A DNA stretch of 64,000 nt, taken from the NCBI GenBank assembly GCA_026686845.1, contig JAIVEN010000008.1:19126501-19190500 (forward strand), in the 5' to 3' direction. Below the pieces are notes generated by a model. It was given only the letters and a program-made list of their open reading frames with translations, was not told where the DNA came from and searched no databases. This document shows positions 32,516 to 43,914 of the stretch, in pieces. Both the position numbers and the translations under genes were made by a program. Origin of the DNA: Adenanthera pavonina (taxonomy: Eukaryota > Streptophyta > Magnoliopsida > Fabales > Fabaceae). How positions within the stretch are numbered: position 1 is the stretch's first letter; each line of letters opens with the position of its first letter.

Positions 32516-33405
32516 ATGGCACTTCCTTATGTTCTCAGATGTAAGAAAGGTTGGACAACTAGCTCGACGTGAACTCCTTCATCCTAAAACAGGCTTTTCA
32601 CACAACTATTCAGGCACAACTTCTAGGGTTTACAATCATCCTCCTCAACTTCCAACTTCTTCTTTACTGATCCACACAATCACTTACCTACTCCAATAGT
32701 TAATAGCTTTTAATTAATTATCTTAAAGTTCGGATTGCACAAACTACCATATTTCCACTGACGAGGCTCCATTGACCAGACATCACCGATTTCCATAACT
32801 TATCTTAATCACTTTATACTGTCCCAAAATTCACTCCTTATTACCATATTAAAGGAATACCTCATTTCTCATGACTCATTTAGCCGTACCAACTACTTTT
32901 CTCTATCTCACCGAAAGATATAATCTCTTCCTATGCAAAATCCTTATGCATCAATCATCTTTAATAATCATTAATTATCAAATCTTTTCATTGCTTCATC
33001 GACATGTTCCCTTTCAGTCAACTACCTTTTCCTTTCATACCATTAACCATGAGATTTGCTCAAGCAACAACCACCACGAGTAACAATTCAACTGATCTGA
33101 CTTCTCACTACCATTTTGTCTATTATATGGATTACTGCTTCATTCACACCTTTCTCTTCAGCCAACAATTCTCTCTCTCTCTCTCTATACCACTGAAGCC
33201 AAGATTTGTTAAGCAGATTATCACCTAAATTGACAATTCACTCAATCAAAAGCATTGTCGCCATTTCTCCCACTACACGAATTGCCATGTGGAAAACTTA
33301 CATTATCATCTTCTAATCTCTATATCAACATCCGTCTTCAGCATCGATTTGTAGGTCAATACTAAGCCTTCCTTAAGTTACTAGTATACACTGGATTAAC
33401 CACTT

Positions 33406-33690
33406 TTACTGCATTTCATGGAATCCATTCGCTACACCTTTGGCATTAACCAATGTAAAGTCGTCACCAGACATGTCAAAGACTATTCCTATGGCACTGT
33501 ACATACGCCCACAGCATATAAAAACTCTTTGTCCTCCACTTCTCAACCAAATGACATTACTAAAGGCATAGGCAAAACCATCATATCTTTGAAGTCCACA
33601 AAATTCCCATAGCTTTATCATCATCATAGCAACTTCCCTAGTGACCAAACTATATTTCCTTGTAGTAAGGCCACATTTCCAAATAATCAA
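33406..33690 (-). pseudogene. Probable gypsy reverse transcriptase relic
   Basis: The minus-strand frame contains YDGFAYAFSNV, reminiscent of the YEFLVMPFGLSN block. About 15 residues on it reads QRVF...IGIVFDMSGDDFTLVN, reminiscent of the RVF...VVVFIDDILVYS active-site block. Spacing and order fit subdomains 3-5 of a Ty3/gypsy reverse transcriptase that has lost a few codons. The active-site aspartates would be those of GDD. The match is weak and rests on position inside the element and orientation opposite the PBS. Confidence 0.4.
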
Positions 33691-35959
33691 GTAATCTCAT
33701 AAGTTCTTCACACCAACCAACCAATCATTAGTTATTCCTATATTATAGAAAAGTCCTTCTGGCTCTCCTTTTGTCTCTATCGTTATATTCTTGTTTCCTC
33801 TTTAACACATCATTTTGTCTCATGTCATTCCTTTCCACATGCCCTATATTTACCCTGCATTTCTTCGACGATATTGCATATGGATAGACTTGCTTTATCC
33901 ATAGGGCTTAAAACCTTTTCCAATGTCCCATTAGTATACTTCATAAGTTTGCTTCCACTGCGCACTCTGATTCCTCCATTCTTACACATAGGGTCATACG
34001 ATACTCACATTACCCACGAATATCACCATCCTATATTCATCCTACCATTCTAATTTCATTTCCACTGCAGACCTCGTAGTCATCACGCATGTAGCAAGAG
34101 ACTACAAGCCACTACCTACCACTCATTATTACACCAAGATCACAACTTATTGATCCTTTATTGACAATGTTTTGGGTTCTTTCATACGAGTCAAATTTCT
34201 CCTTTCGACGCAATTTAATCATTATGGTACAACTACCTACATCAATCTTTATCAATCCAAATGAGTTCTACCATCCAATCCTCACTCCCTTCTTGTTCTT
34301 ATTGTCATTGAAAGATTTAGACTTCCTTCCATTGACTGATAAATCGCTCAATTCATGATCAGTGAATTGCTACCATGTATGGATTGATTGGTCAGTTGTA
34401 CCCAATCAATCTTTCAAAAGATAAGCATCCACTTGATCATGAATTTAATTGAAATTAGGTTCCCGTTGATATCATCACCAAGTTTTTCACTCTCAGTTCA
34501 CTAGTGCCTTGTACCATGAGTAACTGGTGCCTCAAACGCATAGCCAGTTAGCATTAAGCCTTAACTAGTTAATTGCTAGTTCTAGACTTGTGATTCAATA
34601 CCATACAAAGTTTTCGCCTACTTCTTAATAGCAACGACTTCCCCATATTCTCCAAAGCTATTATAGGGAAAAACCCAGAGGCAACAACTTATGGAAATGG
34701 GTTAGCTCCACTAATTCTACTTTTATTCATCTTAAGGGTAATGGACACTTTACACTTGTAATATAGAGCCCTATAATTCATCTCATGACCCGGGAATGTA
34801 CCAAGAAAGACTTTCTTTAGTTCATACCCATGATGATTCAATGTTTAAGACATTACCATTCATCAATGTCGCCAACTAGAGGCAACTTCTCCTTCACAGT
34901 AAACCAATGGCATATTCGCCTCATAGACCTCACTTTAAGTCATAGAGAGAGAGAATCACAGTTACAAAAACTCTTGTATCAATTTTAGAATCTTTACACA
35001 ATATTTGCCTTCCAAAATTCTCATAGCCCAAAGTATCTCCTGCAATTTGTTCCTACTTGTGAAACTCTCATTCGACCTCTTACAACTTAATTCTAACTCA
35101 CTTGCCACATATTGCGCCATACAAGATATCATAACGATCTTCTTTCAAGCCCACACTGGCGCATACTGCTCCACACTGAACATCATAATAGTCCCTGTCC
35201 AAACCCATACTGTTCGTCTCCAAATTACAAAACTTATCGATACATTTATTTTTACATAGACATCTTACCTCATAGTTTAACTCTACCTCCTTTCAAACTC
35301 TTATCTACCAGAAAATAGACAAGAGTCTCTTTCCCAATTTGGGTTCAGCCGAAAGAATTTTGATGACCTCTTAACCATATCTTATATTCTTTCAATACTG
35401 CTTGACCTTCTTTTTCATTCTAAAAATATCCAACTACTTCCTTCACAATCTACGGATATGACATTCTAGATGATAGTCACCGCCTCTTCATTGTCTTTCT
35501 TGATGGCACTGAAATCACCGTCACCATCACAGCTAAAGCCTCTATCATCCAATATCATCTTAGCTCTAGGACACACATTCTTCACTCTAACTACAAACTC
35601 TCGCTAGTTAACCCTTTCTCCACCATCGCTATATCCAACTTGGTATTCAAACCAACAGTTTGGATTCTCTCACAGTTCTTTCACTACTTTGAAATACCTC
35701 AACATTCAACCTTCAAAATTCAATCATCACTTCCATATTCAATCCTTATAATGTCTACAACTTTATATTACTAGACAACTTATCCTTATCTCCCCTAATT
35801 AGAGTTATTCAACTTCCTTTGTTAATTTCCTCCTGGGATCCTAGATACGAAAAAGTACAAATCTTTCAACTTCTCTTCTACTCTTTAGTCTACCATATTC
35901 ATTGGGATAGAACACACATCTTCACATGCAAGTCCTCCAAGGATGTGCACTCCATAGCC

Positions 35960-36115
35960 GATAACTACTCTTTAATTTCCGCTTAGTATGACACTTCTTT
36001 ACCATCGTTCTACCTTCCTTTCCCACTTAAACATAGCCAATTGCACCTATTTTTCTAAGGTGCAATCCATAACACTAAATATTATTTCCAATTGGTCCAT
36101 CATTCCTTAGCTACC
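35960..36115 (-). pseudogene. Gypsy gag relic
   Basis: The minus strand reads MMDQLEIIFSVMDCTLEK, one stop, then VQLAMFKWERKVERW, a stop and RSV. This follows the plant gypsy gag core (W-L-x-x-I-E-K-I-F-x-V-M-x-C ... A-x-F-x-L-x-x-x-A-x-x-W-W-R). It lies about 530 bases from the primer-binding site, where gag is expected. Multiple stops on both sides rule out function. Confidence 0.65.
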
Positions 36116-36625
36116 TCATGATTCAACTTAACTTCGAAAGTTGGTGGATTAAACCTTCGAAAGTCTTTCAAATGGAAAAAGCTACCTCTTATTCCAACCC
36201 TTGGAGCCTTCTCTGGCTCCATCACATCCTCATGTTCTCCATCATTTAGACCTACTTACATTCCAACTTCCTTATTCATATTACCTTGTACTTACTAACT
36301 TAACCACTCTAGCATCCAAATTCATATACATGCACGTTTCCTCATTCACATCACCATACTTTTGCTAGTTCAACTACTCTTACATTCTATTCAACATTCC
36401 TTCCATGATTGATAAACTGGTCATTCGACATCGCCAACATTTTGTGCATCCCTCTCAGGAGAGCATCATCACTTGCTTACCACCCTGTAAGACACATCTT
36501 TCCCCTTCATACTAGTAATAACATATTCAATTATATGACTCTGGACTAGTAATGCAATGGGAATATATAAGTTTATGTAATTCAAAATATGCCAAGTATT
36601 ACTACAAACAGAAACAATGGCCTAA

Positions 36626-36643
36626 ACCATTGTTCTGATACCA
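36626..36643 (-). other. Primer-binding site, initiator tRNA-Met type
   Basis: On the minus strand TGGTATCAGAACAATGG follows the end of the right LTR after a short spacer (TTT). TGGTATCAGA is the complement of the 3' end of plant initiator tRNA-Met and fixes the orientation of the element. Confidence 0.8.
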
Positions 36644-36646
36644 AAA

Positions 36647-39314
36647 TGTAGCAACCTACTCCAATTACACCTCCATTATTGATCAATCATTTCAAAAATT
36701 GACCAAACCAAACCAAAGCACCCCAACTTTAACCCCCAAAACATCACACCTCACTAAAAGGCATCAGAACAGGCTAGAGTTGTGACTAGCTACAGTGGCA
36801 CCGCAGCCTCAGAGAGGAAGTAGCAAGTGGTACTGCTGCACCCCTTACTAATACAATATCATCAATTTGCAACTCTTTGAGGTGAACTTTTGATGGGCAT
36901 AACTTCATGCTTCGATTTCTGATTGACCTAATTCCAACTCCTATAGGTAACTCTCATCCTAATCTAACCATGGACACCAATTTTACTCCAATCCAACTCC
37001 ATATGGAGATTTTGGATGCCCAACACTATTTTGGTCACTTTTTGGTCAAAACTCACAACTTAACACCTTCATTTGCCACCCAAAGCAATTTGGCACCCAA
37101 GGATCATTCACACAGGTCCTATTTGGCTCAACCAACTTGTCCAAGGAGGTTTCATCTCAAAGAAACCGCTCCCCTAAGACTTGACCTCCTTGAACCTCAA
37201 ATTCACATTATGGAGTATATGCCTAAAACTCACACACATAGCCTAAGCTCCCTTTTGAGCTCACTCATACGGCCATTCTAACACACCAACACCTGCTCCT
37301 ACATTAATGATTCATACCGGGGTCTACAAACATACTACGTCACATGCCCATCAACCACAAACTCGATATATATCCATAACTACATCATCCATAATCCTTT
37401 AACATTATCTATGCAACATCTTTACTTTACCTACACATACATAACCACATACATCTCTATATTCCGAGGATACATATACAGGAAACCAACCATAACAATC
37501 TACTTGGCACAGTTTTACATAAACTATGTTACAAACTACCAATTATACTTGAAATTCCCAAAGACGGAGAGGCCTACAACTTCGTGGTCTTCTTCAGACT
37601 AGTACCAGAGTCTTCACCCGAAATGTTAGGCATGGGAAGGGGTGTGAGACAATGTCTCAATAACCAGGACAAACACACACACACATATATATATATAATA
37701 CCATCATTATCACACATATATGTAATGATGTCGTGCAATGTCAAATGTCATTAAATGCATGTCTCCCTTAAACACAGGTAGCACCATGAGCTGGCGTCAT
37801 CACAAGACATTTTATGTAGGTAATTCCCTTGCAACAGCGGGTGAAGACTGATTTCAGGACATCACTAAACTCACCTCACATTAGTGTACCCGGCCAAAGG
37901 TCACACTAGTGATTGGATCTTCGCTCTCCTTCCCCTGGACCACTGCGAATTGGTAGTGATTTAGGAAAGTTGTATTCTACTGCCAATTGACTCTCCTAAC
38001 CACAAGAAAGGATTTAGTAGCAGGGATATTCCATCATATCACCAAATCATATCATCATCATATCATATCATAGTCCATTGCCACCTGGCTCTCCTGATCT
38101 GGAGAGGATTTAGTAGCAGGGATCTTTCATCATATCATCATATCGTGTATCATCATCACTACCCGATCTATCTTTCCTCACAATGTCATGTAGTGGTGAT
38201 GTTCATGCCATATCACTATATCATCATCATCATCATGTTTCTTAATGTCATGCTATAGACTCATGCCATGTCACATCATCATCATATATAATCATCATCA
38301 TTTAATATAATGTCTAGCTATGTGTATACCACGATATATAGAAAAACCATACACACACATAACAATATCGTGCCATGAATAAAAACATGAATATATACAC
38401 ATGTCTTCTAACATATACATACAATACAAACACTTGGTTACCTCAGATTACCAACACCATGCACACAAGGGCTTAGGCAAACCTTAGGAGCACCTATCAC
38501 GAACTATACACCTCTAATTAGTCAATCAACTACTACAACATCATAATACTTCAAATTAACATAATACACACATTAACCATAATTCACAATCCAACCATTC
38601 AAACTTAACCCATTGTTCCAATAGCACTAGCACATCTCAATTAGTCTCAATTACATATCCTAACCATAATTATCCACATACATTTCCGATTTCATACTCC
38701 CTTCACAATTTCCAACCTAGGGTTCCACTTAAACTCATCATATACCAACCAAAACTAGAACCCAAACCTTCCTAACACTACATAATACTTCTACAACACC
38801 AAATCAAGCATTTTAACTAGTGGAAAATACAATCCAACTGAAATCCAACATATTCCCATGGATTTCAACCCAAAACCGAAGAGAAAAGAGAGGAAGGAAG
38901 GTTAGGGATCACTTACCAACCAATATCAAAGTGTCTAAAGTCTGAAAATCTTCTCCTTAGGTCAGAGAACTTGAGCCTTAATGGAGCTCCTCTATTTCTC
39001 CCTTCAATTTCTTCCTTTACATCGATTGAAATGGCTTCTGATTTAAACAAATTTTGCGACTCTCGCTGTAGTGTCAGTAAATTCGCCTCAGCTCGAGTGC
39101 TCTTAGTCCTAATATTTTTCAAGTTGCTATAAGTGTCTCGCCACGGTGGCCTTATACCTCGCCACGGCGTGACCCTTCTTTTGTTTCAAATTTCAAACTT
39201 GTCCCATTTTTCTTCTTTCTCCTGTCTTCGTTCCTTCAGTCCTATACTCATCATTAAGTATACTCTTTATTTGCTCGAGACTAATTCCAAGATAATATAA
39301 TGAGGGTTGTTACA
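36647..39314 (-). repeat. Right (5') LTR of the old gypsy element, 2668 bp
   Basis: The LTR starts TGTAGCAACC and ends GGTTGTTACA, 10-base ends that are near-perfect inverted copies. It contains a (CA)n tract near 37670, ATC-rich microsatellite-like sequence (38030-38310), and a local duplication of a block containing GGATTTAGTAGCAGGGAT (38008 and 38106). The part from 36647 to about 37660 matches the left LTR. The remainder has no left counterpart because the left copy is truncated. Confidence 0.75.
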
Positions 39315-39397
39315 ATTTCCTGTGAGCTTCATAGAGCCATGCCGTCCTAACAGACAAAACTCACCATTCCACTCTTTCGAAACACTTACATAGAGTT

Positions 39398-39825
39398 GGC
39401 AAATCAGGGTGGCCAAGCCCATATGGGCCAACTTGCCATGGATCAGGTTGAACTATCCAATTTGTAAAATGGGCCCTACTTTGTTGGCCCAGGCCCGTGA
39501 GAGGAATATTTTTATTTTTTATTTTTCATATAATTATTTAAATTAATACAATTAATCATAATCATCATTTAGCAAAAATCAACATAATATTTAAATTTTA
39601 CAATTTATATACCACTAACTAGTAAAATAATGTATTTTTTAATATTTAAAAAAATAAAAAACAAAACGGGTCAAACGGGAGGATATGTGATCCGCTTGGG
39701 CTATTGGGTCCAAAAGTGTGTTTCTATTCGGACTCATATTTTTAAAATCTAACTTGCCCATTTTATTAAGTTAAATGAACTAACTCGTCAGGTTTGATCC
39801 ATATTATCAGCTCAACTCTTAAATG
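39398..39825. mobile_element. MITE-like repeat, copy 2
   Basis: Second copy of the family seen at 27385-27935. It has GAGTTGGCAAAT at the left edge, GGCC motifs near 39410-39500 and GATCCATATTATCAG at the right. The AT-rich core is clearly shared with copy 1. It lies just right of the old gypsy element. Confidence 0.5.
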
Positions 39826-40199
39826 CTTTAAAATATTTTTTGTTGATGAAAACTATGCTGCCGAAAAGAAAGGTAGTTTCAATGGACAGAATCAAAAGAA
39901 GCAAAATGGCACTTGTAAGCCCATTGTTTAAATTTAAAAGAAAAAAAGTAATATTTAGATTGTAAAAATTACTTAATTATTAGAAATTTTATAGGAAAAG
40001 TAAAAATTATTTTGTATTTGGTTATTATGATGAAAAATTATTTTTATTTGAAAACAATTTTGAGTCATTTAGAATATTATATAAAAAGGAAACATTTCAG
40101 AATAACTTCTCATAATAATAATAATAATAATAATACATTGCAGACCAAAGTATCTCCACTTGACTCCGGCTAAATTGAAGGTGGACATAACGTCAAACT
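39826..40199. other. Intergenic DNA with an (AAT)n tract
   Basis: Contains an (AAT)n microsatellite at about 40112-40134 and no other supported feature. Confidence 0.5.
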
Positions 40200-40310
40200 A
40201 GTGGCTAAAAGGAAAATAAAGTTCTAGAAAATATGATCAGCCTATCCCTTCTCTCTATCAATTGATACTATATAACAAAGAAAATTGAGACAGGAATGAT
40301 GAAATGATTG
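40200..40310. repeat. Left part of a duplicated host segment, split by the Tat element
   Basis: The sequence around AATATGATCAGCCTATCC (40232) resembles AAGATATGATCAACCCATC at 50162 and 50790. The Tat element inserted a short distance to its right at GATTG (40306-40310). It therefore appears to be part of a locally repeated segment continued at 49736-51030. Confidence 0.4.
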
Positions 40311-40814
40311 TGTTCTGTCAAAAAGCCGAGATAGACTATTCCTCCTTTTCAGTGTGCAGTGCTCTCTGTTTTTTTACGCTTCTTCTTGCCCCCTTTTTAT
40401 TGACCTTCCCCTGACCGTTAAGGTTTAACCGTTTTTTCCCCCTAACCCCTAATTTATCGGTATATAAATAATCATTATGGAGTATCGCACTCTTTTCACT
40501 TGATCCCTGATTTTTCGTCCTTCAGTTATGATTCCGTAATAGTTATTATTCTCATAACCGTTACTCCTAGTTGGGTATTTTCGGAGCAGCACAATCTTCG
40601 TAGAGAAACCCGTAGTTGGTCCTATGGCCGAGATGTTATTTAACCGTACGATCATTTGGCCGTACAATAGTTCGGGCTTACCGCTTGATAACCGATGTAA
40701 TACTCGGATTGTTGCGCTTAAGCTCGGTGTATATGAGCCCGGAGAGTGGTACATCAAATGGACGTTTATCTACCTCGGACTTGTAAGCTCGGCCTTATCA
40801 TCCCGGCCAGTACA
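40311..40814 (-). repeat. 3' LTR of the Tat element
   Basis: 504 bp, the same length as the 5' LTR. The plus strand contains TATATAAATA at 40461-40470, a good plant TATA box. It points towards the antisense ORF rather than towards gag, so this LTR might serve as promoter for the antisense transcript. That role is inference. Confidence 0.93.
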
Positions 40815-40835
40815 CTAGCCCCCTGAGCCTCGAGT
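40815..40835 (-). other. Polypurine tract of the Tat element
   Basis: On the minus strand GAGGCTCAGGGGGCTAG precedes the 3' LTR start (TGTACTGG). The G run followed within a few bases by TG is the usual plus-strand priming site. Confidence 0.6.
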
Positions 40836-41312
40836 CCGATTTAGACGAAGAGGCTCTGGATCACGTGACTAACTAAAGACTGGTTTTTGAATTTTGAACC
40901 ATTTCAGTATCCTAGGGATTCGAGAACCTTCCCTAAGGCTCCTTGACGTTTCGGTTTCTGAGACGGTAATGTACTTATACGTACGGCTACACGCGGCATT
41001 ATTTAATACTGCGTCTTTTCATCAATTGGAGCACGTTCTCCAATGGTGACAATTTGTTGCCCAAAGTTATGATTAAATTGCTTGTTTCAAGGAGGAGTTT
41101 CACAATATAAGTGTAGGACTCGAATGTTCATCCTTTTACTTTAAACTTCATTTGCTTTTCATTCCTTCTGAATCTTTCCGTCGTCTCTAACCTTTCTGTC
41201 GTCCCTAACCTCCTTTTTCTCGCCCTTTTCGTCATTTTTCCAGGTACGCCTTCTTCTATCCTTCCTCCTTTTCTCAGTTTCTACGCTCTATTCCATATTT
41301 TTCCCAATCATT

Positions 41313-42303
41313 ATGAGTTCAAACCGAGGATCTGAGACGTCAGCTGGGTCGTCCCTTCATCGAATCCTAATTGAGAGGGAAGTTATGGGCATCGGAGAAG
41401 ATCCTTCACCATCAAACTCTTCCTTTCCAAGCGGGGAGCTGAATTTTCGTCTAGCTGACCTCCCGACTGAAAGGGAAGCTTCATCTTCGGCTACTGCTGT
41501 GCAAGTAACCGTACCAAACCCGCGAAAAATTATTTCAAGGGTTCGAAAAGATCCAGCTCCCAACATTCAACTTCCGGGATATTATTGGGTTAAAGGAGAA
41601 GTTGGATCTTATCACTCTAAATTTCGGACTGCTGAGTCGATCATGGAAATGAGGAAATCCATCTCTCTGTCTAGCATACAAACAGAGGAGGTCGTGTTTG
41701 CCGAGCCGTGTACAGAAGATGAGCACGTTTTTATGTCGGCACAACGAGGGCAAACACATTTTACTTATATGTATAAAACATTATTTGAGTCACTGGGGGT
41801 TGGCCTTCCTTTCTCGGAGTTTGAGTGTGCTGTTTTAAGGGCGTTGAACGTCGCTCCGACTCAACTTCATCCCAACAGCTAGGCGTTTTTAAAGGCTTTC
41901 GAAGTCCTGTGTAGAAAACTAAACATGACACCGACCGCTCCAAAATTTCTCTACTTCTACCAGATCCGATTTGGAAATAAGATCGGCTGGATTTCTCTCA
42001 GTGGTATGAATAAAAAGGGAATAATCGGTCCATATACCTCATCCTAGAAAGACTTCAAAGGAAGTTTCTTTAAGGTGCGCCCCGCTGAGGGTTACTCGGA
42101 GATGTTTTTCAATGAGGAGGGACGACCCAGGTTTCCTCTATATTAGACTCGGACTCCGATCAAATTCCAGTCTTGGTGCTATGAGGATATGTCGTCATCC
42201 GAAAAAGCGGATGTCGAGAAATTAAATAAATTACCTCGCCCCTTGAACTGCAAAATCTTACTTAGACTCCCTTATTCTTCAACTCCTAATAAAGATCTTT
42301 CAC
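41313..42303 (+). pseudogene. Antisense extra ORF of the Tat element, exon 1
   Basis: The first 189 codons read openly to a stop at 41880, then continue in the same phase past stops at 42045 and 42144 to a donor site CAC|GTGAGT at 42303. The middle part (SLGVGLPFSEFECAVL, RALNVAPTQLHPNS, then AFLKAFEVLC and FPLY) matches the domain catalogued as putative gypsy-type transposon (Transposase_28). Such ORFs occur in plant Tat elements on the strand opposite gag-pol, and their function is unknown. Each of the three stops is TAG where the family has tryptophan, so TGG changed to TAG. The ATG at 41313 is the first in frame. Confidence 0.75.
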
Positions 42304-42377
42304 GTGAGTGCCAAGTCTCTTTTTTCTTCTACTGCCATACTTGTCTGAGTTTTTAATATATACTTTCTACTCTGCAG
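42304..42377 (+). other. Predicted 74-bp intron in the antisense ORF
   Basis: The donor GTGAGT at 42304 and acceptor CTCTGCAG ending at 42377 bracket a T-rich 74-bp segment. Removing it joins exon 1 (phase 1) to the next frame (VMGKFNW) without a break. Read without splicing, exon 1 runs out of frame. Size and T-richness are typical of a small plant intron. Confidence 0.6.
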
Positions 42378-43267
42378 TGGTGATGGGGAAATTCAACTGG
42401 CGTTCGATAAAAAACATGGCCCCATCAGCAGGACCAAGTGCCGAGAAGTTGCAGGCTCACCCTGATAAAGAGGAGAAAGGTCGTGCCGAAGTAGTGGCGA
42501 CAGCTGAGGTTGTTGAGATTCCCTCCTCTTCACACAGCCCTCCGAGCAAACGTGCTAGACTTCTGACCACCGACGAGGAGATTGTGTCTTCTGCTCACCA
42601 ATCTCCCTTGCCTTCCCCTGTTAGACGCTTGCCTTCAGGCATTGATCCAAACATTGCCAAGCTTTTCGGGAGTAGTGTCCAGGAAATCGGTGACAAAGAG
42701 ACCTTACAGCGATTGGGTCCCAAGGCTATTTTGGAATCCATGTCGGCTATGTGCCTGCGTGCTGCGAACATGGCCTCGTTTTGTGGGGAGGAGTTTGAGG
42801 AGAACGATCGTCACCTCAAAGCTGCTAAGGTCGAGCTTCTGGAAGCAACCACTGCAAAAGACAAGGCTTCTTCAGAACTCGCCGAAGCTTCAAAGTCTCA
42901 AGCAGCTCTCCTTCTGCAAGTGGAGGAGCTGAAAGAATCTCTTGCTGGTGCCGAGATGAAAGTGCAAGCAGCCGAGAAGGAGCGGGATACCCTGAAGACT
43001 GAGGTTGCTTGGGCAAGGAACGCTGAAGCCAAATCCTCGGCCCTCGCTACTAATTTACAAAAGGATTTGGAACAAGCGAGGAAAAGACAGGCCAAACTCG
43101 AGGCTGATGTTAAGGAAGCCGTACAACAAATAATGAAAGAGCATATAGAAGACTTCCATAAAGCACTTCGTCAGGTGCATCTTTTCCTGCCGAAAATTGA
43201 GCTCTCGGCATTTGATGTGAACAAAGATGTCAAAGATGGTGAGCTTGTGGATGAAGATGAACTATAG
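42378..43267 (+). CDS. Antisense extra ORF of the Tat element, exon 2 (coiled coil)
   Basis: About 295 codons with no stop. It begins VMGKFNWRSIKNM after the predicted intron. A serine/proline-rich stretch with a basic patch (SKRARL) comes first. A long heptad-rich segment rich in A, E, K and L follows (about codons 140-260), predicted as a coiled coil, and the end is acidic (DGELVDEDEL). This is the usual C-terminal half of Transposase_28-type proteins. An alternative upstream ATG at 42308 lies inside the predicted intron and would give 319 residues. The intact second half beside a first half with three stops suggests little remaining function. Confidence 0.65.
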
Positions 43268-43429
43268 GACACTAAAAAAAAATGTTCCTACTGCTGCGAG
43301 CTGCTCACCTCCTGGATTGTCTATTTCTTTGCTTTTCTTTATTTTGATGTCTTGTTCAAACTTGTTAATGATAACAATATTACTTCTCGATCTGACTGCG
43401 TTCAATTTTTCGACTAAGTTTAAAATAAT

Positions 43430-43765
43430 CTTTCAGTTCGATCTCGACTGAGATTTAATTCCTCCTCTCGGTTCGTACTCGACCAAGTTTTAGACGTAGA
43501 CCTCGGTTCTTACTTGACCGAATTTTAGTTGGAAACCTCGGTTCATACTTGACCGAATTTCAATTCCTCGATTCACACTTGACCGAGTTTTTAACAAATT
43601 CTTGGTTCAAACTTGACCAAATTTAATTCGAATGCTCGGTTCATACTTGACCGAATTTCAACTTGACATTTCGGTTCATACTTGACCTAGTTTATCCACC
43701 TCCCCGATTCATACTTGACCGAGGTGTAATTCTGCTCCTCTCGGTTCATACTTGACCGAGGTTAA
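43430..43765. repeat. Array of short hairpin-forming repeats between convergent ORFs
   Basis: About ten copies of a 30-36 bp unit whose core reads CTCGGTTCATACTTGACCGA. CTCGGT and ACCGAG within the core are inverted, so each unit can form a small hairpin on either strand. Spacers vary between units. The array lies between the end of the antisense ORF (43267) and the end of integrase (43915). Subrepeats in the 3' region are known in Tat/Ogre-type elements. A termination or RNA-stability role is speculation. Confidence 0.8.
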
Positions 43766-43914
43766 TAAACATAATCATCATAAAAATTTCCTTTATTAAA
43801 GTACATAGGCGTGCCTCGTTAAAACCTTCTCAGCCAAAACCCTCTTTTGCATATTCTTTGGGACAAAAGACCGAGTTAGGAAAAAGAGTACATCACCTTC
43901 CTTGTATACATCAA

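Larger units (their letters stand above)
30542..39314 (-). mobile_element. Old Ty3/gypsy element with about 2.7-kb LTRs
   Basis: The element begins TGTAACAACC and ends GGTTGTTACA, flanked by ATTTT (30537-30541) and ATTTC (39315-39319), a 5-bp duplication with one transition. The right LTR is complete. The left LTR is truncated and split by a nested solo LTR. A primer-binding site for initiator tRNA-Met lies next to the right LTR on the minus strand, so transcription ran right to left. The internal part (about 32516-36646) is heavily decayed, with gag-like (near 36.0 kb) and reverse-transcriptase-like (near 33.5 kb) relics in the right order. The two LTRs differ at about one base in ten over the first 150 bases. 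Confidence 0.75.

Noticed and set aside
36907..37281. 124-codon forward frame in the right LTR of the old gypsy
   Set aside because: The homologous part of the left LTR is broken by stops and indels, and the frame runs antisense to the element in LTR sequence. Not coding.
40449..40757. 102-codon minus-strand frame repeated exactly at 49365-49673
   Set aside because: Both lie within the 504-bp LTRs of the Tat element. The identical length and translation come from LTR duplication, with no domain resemblance.
42582..43095. Leucine- and cysteine-rich frames overlapping the antisense ORF
   Set aside because: They are other-phase shadows of the coiled-coil exon at 42378-43267.
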